Shown in pieces: positions 1-8,328 of a stretch of DNA of 34,744 bases (position 1 is the stretch's first letter; every line of letters starts with the position of its first letter). Origin of the DNA: UBA10646 sp003456175 (GTDB taxonomy: Bacteria; Bacteroidota; Bacteroidia; Chitinophagales; Chitinophagaceae); contig DALYLQ010000028.1 in the NCBI GenBank assembly GCA_031976225.1, positions 1 through 34,744 of the forward strand, given 5' to 3'. The notes under the pieces were generated by a model. The model was not told the origin of the DNA and did not search any database. It saw nothing but the letters and a program-made list of their open reading frames with translations. A program made the translations under genes and the position numbers.

Positions 1-125
1 ACGAACCAAGGCTTTTCTGTGAGTAGTTGTGTTTTAGATTTTTCATCGTCTTTTTTACAGCCATTTAACAAGGCGAATAGTACTACAACTGCTGTACCCC
101 TTAATAACAATTTTGATGTTCGCAT
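1..125 (-). CDS. Lipoprotein, N-terminal part only (cut by window edge)
   Basis: Reading leftwards from the ATG whose complement is at 123-125, 41 codons stay open to the edge. The product starts with Arg and Lys residues, then a hydrophobic stretch, then LLNGC, a lipobox with the lipid-bearing Cys at residue 23. The residues after it, KKDDEK, resemble the lipoprotein export signal that sends Bacteroidota lipoproteins to the outer face of the outer membrane (family knowledge). The last visible residues (LLTEKPWFV) recall small lipocalin-like lipoproteins of this group, but too little is visible to assign a fold. It lies 27 bp downstream of the symporter gene on the same strand and may share its transcript. 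Confidence 0.72.
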   Translation of the reverse strand, partial: MRTSKLLLRGTAVVVLFALLNGCKKDDEKSKTQLLTEKPWF

Positions 126-152
126 GGTAATTTGGTTATTGGTTTTGGTATA

Positions 153-1895
153 TCACAATAATACTGTAGCTGCCTTTTTTTCATTTATGAAAAACGATAA
201 TGTGTAAGCTAATAAGCAAACTAAAAGTGCACCAATTACATTTAACCATAAAAAGCCTAAACCAATAGTTCCATTGTTATCTAAAACAAAAAGCATAATA
301 ATGATAAGTTCACTCACAACCGCCGACCAAAATACAGCCTTACCACCAATACGTTTCATGTAGAAAGCTACTAAAAAGATACCTAAAATAACCCCATAGA
401 ACAGGCTTCCAAGTACATTTACAGCTTCAATTAAGCTGCCCATACGATTGCTAAATTGTGCTACAATAATGCAGAATACCCCCCACCCAAAAGTGTACCA
501 TTTACTTAAGCGGTATTGTTTTTGCTTATCGGCCTCACTGCATACAGGCGTGCTTGTTCCGTATTTGAATCTGCAATAAAAGTCAATCATCGTACAACTT
601 GCAAGCGAGTTGAGTGCAGCAGCTATACTGCCCCAAGCAGCTAAGAAAATAATTGCAATTAATAAGCCTACCAATCCTTTAGGTAAGGCATCTACAACAA
701 AGCGTAAAAAAATATAATTGGTATCGTTGGTGTCTATGCTGCTATCGGCACGTTTAAGCATGCTTTTGTAGGCTTTTTGCAAGCTATCTTTTTGTAGTTG
801 TAGTGCAAGCATCTTATCCTTGCTTACTACATCTGTTTTGTTGCTTGCTAGCCATTGCTGCGAAGTAGCTTGTTGCGTTATTTGTACTGCTTTAAACTGC
901 TTATCAAGCTGTTGTAAGCTATCGGCTTGTATGGAGTTAGCAACTTTGGTTTCGGCTGCCTTATTGAAAAATATGGGCTGTGGTTGAAACTGATAGTAAG
1001 CAAAGAGCAAAACACCAATGAGTAAAATAAAAAACTGCATAGGAACTTTTACAAGCCCGTTCATTAATAAACCAATCTTGCTCTCTTTTGTATCTTTTGC
1101 CGTAAGGTATCGTCCTACTTGACTTTGGTCTGTTCCAAAATAGCTCAACGATAAAAAGAACCCGCCAATAATGCCGCTCCATAAGTTGTAGCGATCTTTC
1201 CATTGAAAGCCTTGCTCGGTAACACCTGTAGTGATTATGTTCATTTTACCGTTTGCCCCACCAATTGCTAGTGCATCGCTAACGTTAACATTTACCGGAA
1301 GGTGATATACCATCCAATAAGCAGCGATACCCATACCCGCAAAAATGATGAGTAACTGTAATTGCTGTGTGTAGGCTACCGCTTTAGCACCACCAGTAAC
1401 GGTGTACACAATAAGTAAGCCTCCCATAATACAGTTGGTGAGGTAAATATTCCAACCTAATAAGCTGCTTAAAATAATACTTGGTGCATAAATACTAATG
1501 CCGGTACTTAAGCCACGTCCTATTAAAAAAAGAGCAGCAGTGAGGGTTCGTGTTTCAATATTAAAGCGCTGTTCTAAAAATTCGTATGCAGTAAAAACTT
1601 TGAGCCTATTAAACAGCGGTACAAAAGTGATACAAAGCACTACCATGGCTAATGGTAAGCCAAAATAGTATTGCACAAAACGCATACCATCGGTAAATGC
1701 TTGCCCGGGTGCCGATAAAAAAGTAATGGCACTTGCTTGCGTACCCATAATGCTTAGCAATACTAGATACCAAGGCATGTTACGGTTGCTGAGAAAATAC
1801 CCTTCTAAGTTTTTAGAAGTGCTGCTTTTATAAAGCCCATACCCAACAATACCGAGTAGGGTGGCTGCCAGTATAATCCAATCTATTGTGCTCAT
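153..1895 (-). CDS. Sodium:solute symporter (SSS family)
   Basis: A 580-residue polytopic inner-membrane protein. Its N-terminus has the usual SSS order: a first helix, then a segment with LEGYFLSNRNMPWY, then SIMGTQASAITFLSAPGQAF, which resembles the helix that helps build the sodium site. Later helices include GGAKAVAYTQ and FGTDQSQVGRYL, both typical of the family. A long hydrophilic stretch rich in Gln, Lys and Asp (about residues 315-390) interrupts the helices; such an insertion is common in Bacteroidota members. It should import a small solute with Na+, but the substrate (sugar, sialic acid or other) cannot be read from the sequence. Its ATG overlaps the stop of a 36-codon gene (ATGA), so translation is probably coupled. 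Confidence 0.9.
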   Translation of the reverse strand: MSTIDWIILAATLLGIVGYGLYKSSTSKNLEGYFLSNRNMPWYLVLLSIMGTQASAITFLSAPGQAFTDGMRFVQYYFGLPLAMVVLCITFVPLFNRLKVFTAYEFLEQRFNIETRTLTAALFLIGRGLSTGISIYAPSIILSSLLGWNIYLTNCIMGGLLIVYTVTGGAKAVAYTQQLQLLIIFAGMGIAAYWMVYHLPVNVNVSDALAIGGANGKMNIITTGVTEQGFQWKDRYNLWSGIIGGFFLSLSYFGTDQSQVGRYLTAKDTKESKIGLLMNGLVKVPMQFFILLIGVLLFAYYQFQPQPIFFNKAAETKVANSIQADSLQQLDKQFKAVQITQQATSQQWLASNKTDVVSKDKMLALQLQKDSLQKAYKSMLKRADSSIDTNDTNYIFLRFVVDALPKGLVGLLIAIIFLAAWGSIAAALNSLASCTMIDFYCRFKYGTSTPVCSEADKQKQYRLSKWYTFGWGVFCIIVAQFSNRMGSLIEAVNVLGSLFYGVILGIFLVAFYMKRIGGKAVFWSAVVSELIIIMLFVLDNNGTIGLGFLWLNVIGALLVCLLAYTLSFFINEKKAATVLL

Positions 1896-2002
1896 GCAAA
1901 CGAATAAGTTAACCAGCCAAATAATAAAATTTCAGCAAGTAACGCTGCTATTACTATGGTGTACCACTTAAGCCAATATTTTGTAGTTGTTTGTGCTTGC
2001 AT
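1892..2002 (-). CDS. 36-residue single-helix membrane peptide coupled to the symporter
   Basis: The frame ATG CAA GCA CAA runs 36 codons to a TGA that overlaps the symporter ATG by 4 nt. The peptide has a short polar start (MQAQTTTKYWLKWY) followed by one hydrophobic helix (about residues 15-30) with Ala, Leu, Ile and Trp. The 4-nt overlap and the 4-nt gap from the upstream 50-codon gene suggest three co-translated genes. Some SSS transporters have small membrane partner subunits (the DUF4212 type is larger, with two helices). This one is shorter and I do not recognise a named family. A role as an accessory subunit is inferred from position and hydrophobicity alone. Confidence 0.6.
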   Translation of the reverse strand: MQAQTTTKYWLKWYTIVIAALLAEILLFGWLTYSFA

Positions 2003-2006
2003 GCAT

Positions 2007-2159
2007 TTATTTTTTGCGATACACGGCAATGCCAGTTGCTGCCAGCCCAATGATGATGCCTAATATCATGCCTAACTTAATGTTTTTTATGATAAGGCCA
2101 AGTGCCGCACCAATTAATATGAGGGTGGCAATGCTAATACGTCTTCTATTTTCCGACAT
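2007..2159 (-). CDS. 50-residue membrane protein
   Basis: Starting at MSENRRRIS the product has a basic N-terminus, a hydrophobic segment (about residues 9-24), a short NIKLG turn and a second hydrophobic Gly/Ile-rich segment ending in VYRKK. This suggests a two-helix hairpin in the inner membrane with both ends in the cytoplasm. I prefer this start over an in-frame one 51 nt upstream, because the extension would be encoded by the dispersed repeat at 2186-2201 and looks non-natural. It sits directly upstream of the 36-codon gene and the symporter. The family is not recognised. Confidence 0.55.
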   Translation of the reverse strand: MSENRRRISIATLILIGAALGLIIKNIKLGMILGIIIGLAATGIAVYRKK

Positions 2160-2185
2160 TGTTCTATGCTTGTTGTTGTAGTAGT

Positions 2186-2201
2186 ACCTTACGGTAAATG
2201 A
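2186..2201 (+). repeat. Dispersed repeat, plus copy
   Basis: Full 16-mer ACCTTACGGTAAATGA between the PIG-L gene and the small membrane protein genes, immediately 5' of the 50-codon gene. Confidence 0.9.
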
Positions 2202-2217
2202 ATAACTCAATTTGTCA

Positions 2218-4620
2218 TTAACGCCCCATACTTAACAAATTCGCAAGCAGTTTATAAGCACCAGGCACGCCTGCAGGTAACTGACGAAACAAGGCAAGTC
2301 CGGTGTACACGAAATTACCTTTACCGTAAGGTGCAACAATTAAGCTGCCTTTACTAGGGGTTTCGCCCGTGTCGTTCATTTCTAAAAGTGCGATATAGGC
2401 TTTATCGAGCTGCTCTGCTTGATATACACTGCGTTCTTGCACCCAGCCATCAAAATCGCTATTGGAAATGCGATTCGGATAATTAAAAATCGCATGATTG
2501 GGTTGTAGCATTGTTACTGATGCATTTTCTTCTGTAACTCTAACCCTGCTAATGTTAAATGGGTATGGACTCATTTTGGCTCGTACCGGACCAATTTGAT
2601 TATTGGTATTGTACTGTACAATTAAATTGCCACCTTGCTGTACGTATTGCATTAAAACATCGTATGCGCTGCTGAGCCAAGCTTCGGTATTATAAGCCCT
2701 TACACCTGTAACAATAGCATCGAATTTTTGTAGGTTATCGGGTAGCATATCTTTCTGTGTAAGCATTACAACCTCGTATCCTAATAACTGTATGGCTTCG
2801 GCTGTTTTGTCGCCTGCGCCTGCAATATAGCCTACACGCTTGCCAGCAGTTTTAATAGGTTGATTGATGATATGTGTTACTGCGGCCTTTTGATATGTAA
2901 TGGTTGGGATATGATCATATTCTATAGTACGAACATAACTGCTATAGTTGCTATTACCATTGCGGCTCACCATACCTAATTGTGTAGGCTGATATAGAAT
3001 CGTATCGGTTCGCCATGTACTGTTGGGCTGGGTATTATTTTTAATAAACTGAACAAGTGGAATAGCTCCACCATTAGCACTCCAATAGTTTTCTTGTGCA
3101 TAACGCATTTCTTGCTTGGGTAAAATGGTGAGTGGTTGATGCTTTTCGCCTTTTACCGGATCGGTGAATTTATATTTTACCGCAAGGGGAATATCTAGAA
3201 TGGCACCTTCTATATTGAGCTCAAGGTGTATCTGTATGGCAGCATCATTTTCGGCTTTGCCAATTAACGCAAGCGGTACATTGAAAAGATCGTTTTGTAA
3301 TGATTGCATTAGCCAATAGGGTTGGGTAGTAGCGTTCGGTTGCACTTGCACCGTGTGAGTAACAATACTGTTGGTATTAGGGGTAAGTGAAACTCCTTTA
3401 AATGATAATGGTTGTGTAATAGCTCCTTTAATGGTGTATTGTTGCCATTGTACAGGGGTGTTACTTCTAACATTCACCCATAGTTGCAATTTCAAACTGT
3501 CGCCTTGTACAACTTGAGCTTGTGTGGTTGTTGCTTCTGCAAATAAGCCTGCTGTATGCACTATTAGGTTGCTAACAGCTTTCATTTTTTCTTGTAACCA
3601 ATAGTATTCTGATGCATTATTGGTAGGTTGTTGTTGCAGTAATTGATAAAGTTTGGCTAGTGCCTTGGTACTAGCTGCTGGATTGTTGAAATTGTATTGT
3701 TGAATGATATTATCGATCGATTGCTTAATCTTCTTACTATTAGTTATACGTCCCCAAGTAGTATTCACCTGATCTAAAAGATCATTTGTTGGTGCAGTAC
3801 CGCCGGTAGTGGTGAAGTATTCGTAGCTATCGCCACGCTGGCGTGGTACTCCAAAACCTTGGCTCTTGTGTTGACTACGGCTTTCGCTAGCAATTTCACC
3901 GTAGCCTTGCCCAATAACAGGGTTAAATACGCCTACATTTATTTTAAATTGATCTTCGCTAGTGGTATTGGTGCCACTACCAAAATTGAAGGTGTTCCAT
4001 AAGATTCTTTTTGCTTGCCAAGTAGTAACACCATTGCTAAGTTGCCAAGGGAATTTACTTGCATCGGCAGCTGCTGCAAAAGCTTCGTTGGCCAATACCG
4101 ATGAAGCACTATGATGGCCGTGGCCAGCTCTACTATCGCTTGGAAAGCGAGTGATGATAACATCGGGTTTGAACTTGCGTATAACCCATACAACATCGGC
4201 AAGTACACTATCATGATTCCATTTTTGAAGTGCTTCTTTGGTGCTTTTGCTAAAACCAAAATCGTAAGCTCGGGTAAAAAATTGCTCGGCACCATCTATT
4301 CTGCGTGCTGCTAGTAATTCTTGCGTTCTAATGAGGCCGAGTTCTACACCTTGCTCATCGCCAATCAGGTTTTGTCCGCCATCGCCACGCGTTAAGCTTA
4401 AATACCCAGTTCTGTATTTTTTTTCTTTGGCCAAGTAGGCTAGTAGTCGGGTATTCTCATCATCTGGATGAGCTGCAATATAAAGTACACTGCCTAGTAC
4501 ATTGAGTTTGTGTAATTGCTGTTGAATTTCTGCAGCCGATGGAGGTGTAACATACTGCGCTTTTGCAGTAATAAATGTAGTTGCCGTAAGTAGCAAAAAA
4601 GTAAGAATTCTTATATGCAT
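2218..4620 (-). CDS. Secreted PIG-L (LmbE-type) deacetylase with C-terminal GATase-like domain
   Basis: An 800-residue protein with a signal peptide (Arg near the start, hydrophobic core, cleavage probably after TAKA near residue 21). The PIG-L domain carries the metal motif AHPDDE at residues 50-55 and a His-rich segment (HGHHSAS) near residue 166; together these form the zinc site of N-acetylglucosamine-type deacetylases. A middle beta-rich region (about 350-500) looks like a spacer domain. The C-terminal quarter (AGKRVGYIAGAGD through GGNLIVQYNTNNQ) resembles a class I glutamine-amidotransferase-like fold, probably without catalysis. It likely removes acyl groups from an amino sugar in the periplasm or at the surface; the substrate is unknown. 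The dispersed 12-mer TTTACCGTAAGG occurs at 2320-2331 within the conserved APYGKGNF segment. Confidence 0.85.
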   Translation of the reverse strand: MHIRILTFLLLTATTFITAKAQYVTPPSAAEIQQQLHKLNVLGSVLYIAAHPDDENTRLLAYLAKEKKYRTGYLSLTRGDGGQNLIGDEQGVELGLIRTQELLAARRIDGAEQFFTRAYDFGFSKSTKEALQKWNHDSVLADVVWVIRKFKPDVIITRFPSDSRAGHGHHSASSVLANEAFAAAADASKFPWQLSNGVTTWQAKRILWNTFNFGSGTNTTSEDQFKINVGVFNPVIGQGYGEIASESRSQHKSQGFGVPRQRGDSYEYFTTTGGTAPTNDLLDQVNTTWGRITNSKKIKQSIDNIIQQYNFNNPAASTKALAKLYQLLQQQPTNNASEYYWLQEKMKAVSNLIVHTAGLFAEATTTQAQVVQGDSLKLQLWVNVRSNTPVQWQQYTIKGAITQPLSFKGVSLTPNTNSIVTHTVQVQPNATTQPYWLMQSLQNDLFNVPLALIGKAENDAAIQIHLELNIEGAILDIPLAVKYKFTDPVKGEKHQPLTILPKQEMRYAQENYWSANGGAIPLVQFIKNNTQPNSTWRTDTILYQPTQLGMVSRNGNSNYSSYVRTIEYDHIPTITYQKAAVTHIINQPIKTAGKRVGYIAGAGDKTAEAIQLLGYEVVMLTQKDMLPDNLQKFDAIVTGVRAYNTEAWLSSAYDVLMQYVQQGGNLIVQYNTNNQIGPVRAKMSPYPFNISRVRVTEENASVTMLQPNHAIFNYPNRISNSDFDGWVQERSVYQAEQLDKAYIALLEMNDTGETPSKGSLIVAPYGKGNFVYTGLALFRQLPAGVPGAYKLLANLLSMGR

Positions 4621-4774
4621 ATGGTGTTGGTAAAAGTCTGAATGTTACTGCAATAAACAACAATCGTTGTAGAATATGATTGCCATCGGTGTAAAATTCG
4701 ACAGGTGGGCAATGTTAGCGGCAGATTTAACGCCGCGTAGGCATTTGCCGTAAGGCGTATTTGTTGTTTACAAT

Positions 4775-4800
4775 AAAAAGCCCCGCCATTTGGCGGGGCC
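4775..4800 (-). terminator. Rho-independent terminator of the TonB receptor gene
   Basis: On the minus strand an 8-bp stem (GCCCCGCC with GGCGGGGC around a 4-nt loop) is followed directly by TTTTTATTG. It lies 33 bp beyond the receptor stop codon. The rest of the 212-bp gap between the receptor and PIG-L genes shows only a one-mismatch copy of the dispersed repeat near 4743. Confidence 0.88.
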
Positions 4801-4832
4801 TTTGGTATCATATTGCCCTTGCGGGTAAATGA

Positions 4833-7800
4833 TTAATTGAAAGAAATTCTCAAACCTACTTGGCTTACCCAACGAGCACTGAATGAAGGTGCTGTGCTGG
4901 TGCTTACTGTGTAAGGAGCATTGTTGGCTGGTGGTACAAAGCTGTAAGTTGGAACAGTAGTACCAGTTTGGTAGCCACGGAAGCTCATTAACTGGAAGGT
5001 GTTGAAGCTTGCAAAGTACTGACGGCCCCACTCTCTGTTTAACATGTTAGAGAAGTTGAAAATGTCGTAAGTAAGTTGCATTGCAATACGATCTTTACCA
5101 ATTTTAACACTGAAGTCTTGTTTGAAGCTTAAATCTAACACGTGTGTGAAAGGTAAGCGGTCGCCGTTTCTTTCAGCATATTGGCCACGATTTTTGTTCA
5201 AGTATGGTGAACCTTGAATGTAAGTTTCCAAAGCAGCACGTTGCATATCTGGAGTCCAAGTGCCAGACTGAACAAATACCATGTTGCGGATATCGGTAGC
5301 TGTAGGAATGTAGATTAAGTCTTGTGAGTTAGCAGCACTTACGTCTCTAACCATTGAGCTGTTGTACACGTAAGTAAGCGGGTTGCCACTCTGACCAGTG
5401 TAGAACAATGAGATGGTTGTAGCCATGCTTTTCTTAGCATATACAAACTTCTTGCTTACAAAAGCTGTGATACGATGACCTAAATCGAAGTCGCTACGTG
5501 CACGTGTACCGAAGTTACGGCCGTTAACAGTAGCCAATGTGTTGAACTGGCTGTTGTTTTGGCTGCTGGTACCTTCGTAAGTAACGTATGAGTTACCATA
5601 AGCGTAGTTAGCGTTGAAGCTCCAACCTTTAGCAGCTTGCTTATCTACAGTGAATGTGAAGTTATAAGCATAACCTTTTTCAGTAGCCTTATTGCTTAAT
5701 AAGTAGATACCAGTATAAGGGTTGGTACCGTTAGCACGGATAGGAATGAATGGAGCAGAACCAGTTGAGCTGTATACATTTCTAGTATCAGGACCAGTTG
5801 CTTTTAATGTTGGAGGTAAGATGTTAACATTCTCGTAGTAGATCTCGTTGATGTTAGCAGTTACCATAGCTTCAGCTGTTAACGTCCAACCGTTGCCAAT
5901 ACGCTTGTCGGCAGCGATAGAACCTCTGAAGATTTTAGGTAAGCGGAAATCTCTAGCGATTAAATCTACCTGACCTTTTGCGTTGTTCACGTTAATGCCT
6001 AAATCTTGTGCTGATGGCTGACCAAAAGGATTAGCTACAAAGCGTAAACCTGCTGCCTGCGCTGCGGCTTGTGAGCCTAAGAAGATACCACCAATGCTAC
6101 GACCTGTGTTGTTGTACACACCGCCAGGCCAAGCTAGTGGCATACGGCCTGTGAATAAGCCTGCACCACCACGGATTACTAAATTCTCTTCAGGGATTTT
6201 ATATGTGAAACCAATACGTGGTGAAATGCTAGCACGTGGTTGAGCCATTTGGCCAGAACGAGCACCTTTTAAATCGTAATATTGGGCAATACGACCTAGC
6301 GCTGTATCGTTAAAGAAAGGATCTTCAACTGGTTGGTTCATGAATCTTACGTAATCTAGACGTACACCAACATTTACCGTAAGGTTGTTGTTAACGCGAA
6401 TTTCATCGTTAATGAAACCTGCTAAACGCATGAAGTCAACCTTTGCAGCAGCCGATGTATTATCACCAGTAATACCATCGATCACAGAGAATGAACGTGA
6501 ATACTGGTTAGGGAAACCATTGTTAATGAACGTAGCAACATCAGGGAAGGTATAGGTACCGTAGTTGTCGCGGATAAATACGTTGTTAGCAAATGTTAAC
6601 TCGTTATCAGTACCGATAGTGAAGTTATGCTTGCCTTTGGTAAACTTATAAAAGTCTAACAATGCAAAATTGCGTTGCGTAAGTAGGTTGGCAGTAGAGA
6701 AATTTTCAGTACCAAATACGAAACGGCCTGCACCATCTTGTACGGTTACGCGTGGGAATGGATTACCAAGTGGGCCACGGTCGTCGGTTACAGATGTAAA
6801 GGTTAATAACAACTTATTACTTTGACCTTTTTTAAAGGTACTCTTTAATTCTACTGAACCTGAGTGTGTGGTATTAGGGAATAATAAACCACCATTAAAG
6901 AAGTTGATAGAAGTATTAGAAGTTGTTGGTACGTTAACACGCTCAGACTTGTTATAGCGGTAAGAAACGCTTAAACGGTGGTTGGTGTTAATGTTCCAAT
7001 CTACTTTAGCAGCTAAACGATCTACCTTTAATTCTTCGGTATTATCGATGTAGCCACCTGGGTCGTAACCAAAGCTAGCTAAGCGAGCCAACATAGCATT
7101 GAAGTTAGCACTACCAGGAGCTGTGTTACCAGAATAAGTACCAATAAATGGTTGAGGGCGTTCATCTCTAACAGCCTCAGCATTTAAAAAGTAGAAAAGT
7201 TTGTTTTTGATAAGTGCACCACCTACACGGAAGCCGCTAGTTTGGCTCGTAAAATTAGCAAGGCGGGTAGCAGCATTCTTATCGCCAGTTGGAGTTCTAC
7301 CAGTAATATCTTGGTTACGATAGAAAGTGTATACCGAAGCTTGTGTTTTGTTAGTACCGCTTCTTGTAGTAGCGTTGATACCAGCACCTGTGAAGTTACC
7401 AATAGACGCATCGTATGGAGAAAGCACTACCTGAATTTGATCTAAGGCATCAATTGAAATAGGTGCACCACCTGTTTGGCCACCATTAGTACCTGAACTA
7501 GCTAAACCAAATTGGTCGTTGTTAGCAGCACCATCAATATAAAAAGAGTTGTAACGGTTGTTCTGACCACCGAAAGAAATACCAGCCAAGTTACCATCAG
7601 AACCGCTGATTTTAGCTTGAGGTACAAAACGCAAGAAATCTTGTAAGTTTCTACCAACAGAAGGCAAATTGTCTAACTTCTCTTTACCAATAGTAGTTTC
7701 TGCACCACCTTTTCCAGAGAAATCGCCTTTCTTGTTTTGAATGGTTGTAACTACTACATTACCTAGGTCGTTACCTTTTTCTTTCAGGTTAACATCAATA

Positions 7801-8111
7801 GTAGCAACCTCACCAAGGCCTACATACACCTCGTTCAAGGTTTCGGTGCCATAGTTCACAAATGTTACCACAATGGTGTACGGGCCACCAGGGTTCATGT
7901 TGTTGAGTACATAGGTACCACCAGTACGGGTTTGTGTTTTGTACACTGTACCGGTAGGTTCGTGGGTTACTGTAACAGTAGCACCAACCAAAGGCTGGCC
8001 GCCTGCAATTTTCACTAACCCTCGCATGCCACTCGTGGTGTTCTGCGCCAACAATAACGTTGGCACCAATAGCACCATGGCCAAGATTGATAGAATTCTT
8101 TTGCTTAGCAT
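4833..8111 (-). CDS. TonB-dependent outer-membrane receptor, Oar-like
   Basis: About 1092 residues. I prefer the ATG giving MLSKRILSIL because a clean signal peptide ending LLLAQ begins there; a start 9 codons upstream is possible. Order of domains: carboxypeptidase-regulatory-like beta sandwich (about 28-115, with GATVTVTHEPTG and GGTYVLNNMNPG), plug (about 130-250, including FYIDGAANNDQFG and IQVVLSPYDASIGNFTGAGIN), then a beta barrel ending in GLRISFN with a terminal aromatic residue. This matches Oar-type receptors of Bacteroidota, which import unknown ligands or serve protein transport. No SusD partner follows, so it is not a classic SusCD pair. An exact copy of the dispersed repeat lies in the barrel region at 6371-6385, encoding LTVN. 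Confidence 0.9.
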   Translation of the reverse strand: MLSKRILSILAMVLLVPTLLLAQNTTSGMRGLVKIAGGQPLVGATVTVTHEPTGTVYKTQTRTGGTYVLNNMNPGGPYTIVVTFVNYGTETLNEVYVGLGEVATIDVNLKEKGNDLGNVVVTTIQNKKGDFSGKGGAETTIGKEKLDNLPSVGRNLQDFLRFVPQAKISGSDGNLAGISFGGQNNRYNSFYIDGAANNDQFGLASSGTNGGQTGGAPISIDALDQIQVVLSPYDASIGNFTGAGINATTRSGTNKTQASVYTFYRNQDITGRTPTGDKNAATRLANFTSQTSGFRVGGALIKNKLFYFLNAEAVRDERPQPFIGTYSGNTAPGSANFNAMLARLASFGYDPGGYIDNTEELKVDRLAAKVDWNINTNHRLSVSYRYNKSERVNVPTTSNTSINFFNGGLLFPNTTHSGSVELKSTFKKGQSNKLLLTFTSVTDDRGPLGNPFPRVTVQDGAGRFVFGTENFSTANLLTQRNFALLDFYKFTKGKHNFTIGTDNELTFANNVFIRDNYGTYTFPDVATFINNGFPNQYSRSFSVIDGITGDNTSAAAKVDFMRLAGFINDEIRVNNNLTVNVGVRLDYVRFMNQPVEDPFFNDTALGRIAQYYDLKGARSGQMAQPRASISPRIGFTYKIPEENLVIRGGAGLFTGRMPLAWPGGVYNNTGRSIGGIFLGSQAAAQAAGLRFVANPFGQPSAQDLGINVNNAKGQVDLIARDFRLPKIFRGSIAADKRIGNGWTLTAEAMVTANINEIYYENVNILPPTLKATGPDTRNVYSSTGSAPFIPIRANGTNPYTGIYLLSNKATEKGYAYNFTFTVDKQAAKGWSFNANYAYGNSYVTYEGTSSQNNSQFNTLATVNGRNFGTRARSDFDLGHRITAFVSKKFVYAKKSMATTISLFYTGQSGNPLTYVYNSSMVRDVSAANSQDLIYIPTATDIRNMVFVQSGTWTPDMQRAALETYIQGSPYLNKNRGQYAERNGDRLPFTHVLDLSFKQDFSVKIGKDRIAMQLTYDIFNFSNMLNREWGRQYFASFNTFQLMSFRGYQTGTTVPTYSFVPPANNAPYTVSTSTAPSFSARWVSQVGLRISFN
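6371..6385 (-). repeat. Dispersed repeat inside the TonB receptor gene
   Basis: CATTTACCGTAAGGT. In the receptor frame it encodes part of NNLTVNVG in a barrel strand, a position where LTVN is an ordinary sequence. Confidence 0.85.
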
Positions 8112-8222
8112 AAAATTTTTGCTTTTTTCCGAGTGCAAAGAAAACGAATAAAAACTCAGGTTAATTCACTCAATGTTAACAAAATATTACCGAGCTATTA
8201 ACATTCCACGTTTCGTAAGTGT

Positions 8223-8238
8223 ACCTTACGGTAAATGA
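8223..8238 (+). repeat. Dispersed repeat, plus copy
   Basis: Full 16-mer in the divergent region between the TonB receptor and ribBA, 42 bp upstream of the ribBA -33 element. Confidence 0.9.
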
Positions 8239-8279
8239 ACCACTTTTAAAGGTGTTCCACCATTCGAAAATGAAGCTTA

Positions 8280-8308
8280 TTGCAAGCCAAATAAACGCTG
8301 TACCTTTG
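8280..8308 (+). promoter_or_regulatory. Bacteroidota-type promoter of ribBA
   Basis: TTG at 8280-8282 (-33 element), 18 bp, then TACCTTTG at 8301-8308, a perfect match to the TAnnTTTG -7 box of Bacteroidota. Transcription would start near 8314, leaving about 15 nt before the ribBA ATG. Confidence 0.7.
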
Positions 8309-8328
8309 CAGCCACACAAAAATTAGCT

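Noticed and set aside
19..207. 62-codon plus-strand frame at the left edge
   Set aside because: Antisense to the lipoprotein and the symporter 3' end, both of which have clear protein signals.
4721..4760. Possible second hairpin (ACGCC...GGCGT) between receptor and PIG-L genes
   Set aside because: Short stem with a long loop and no T-run; the strong terminator at 4775-4800 explains the gap.
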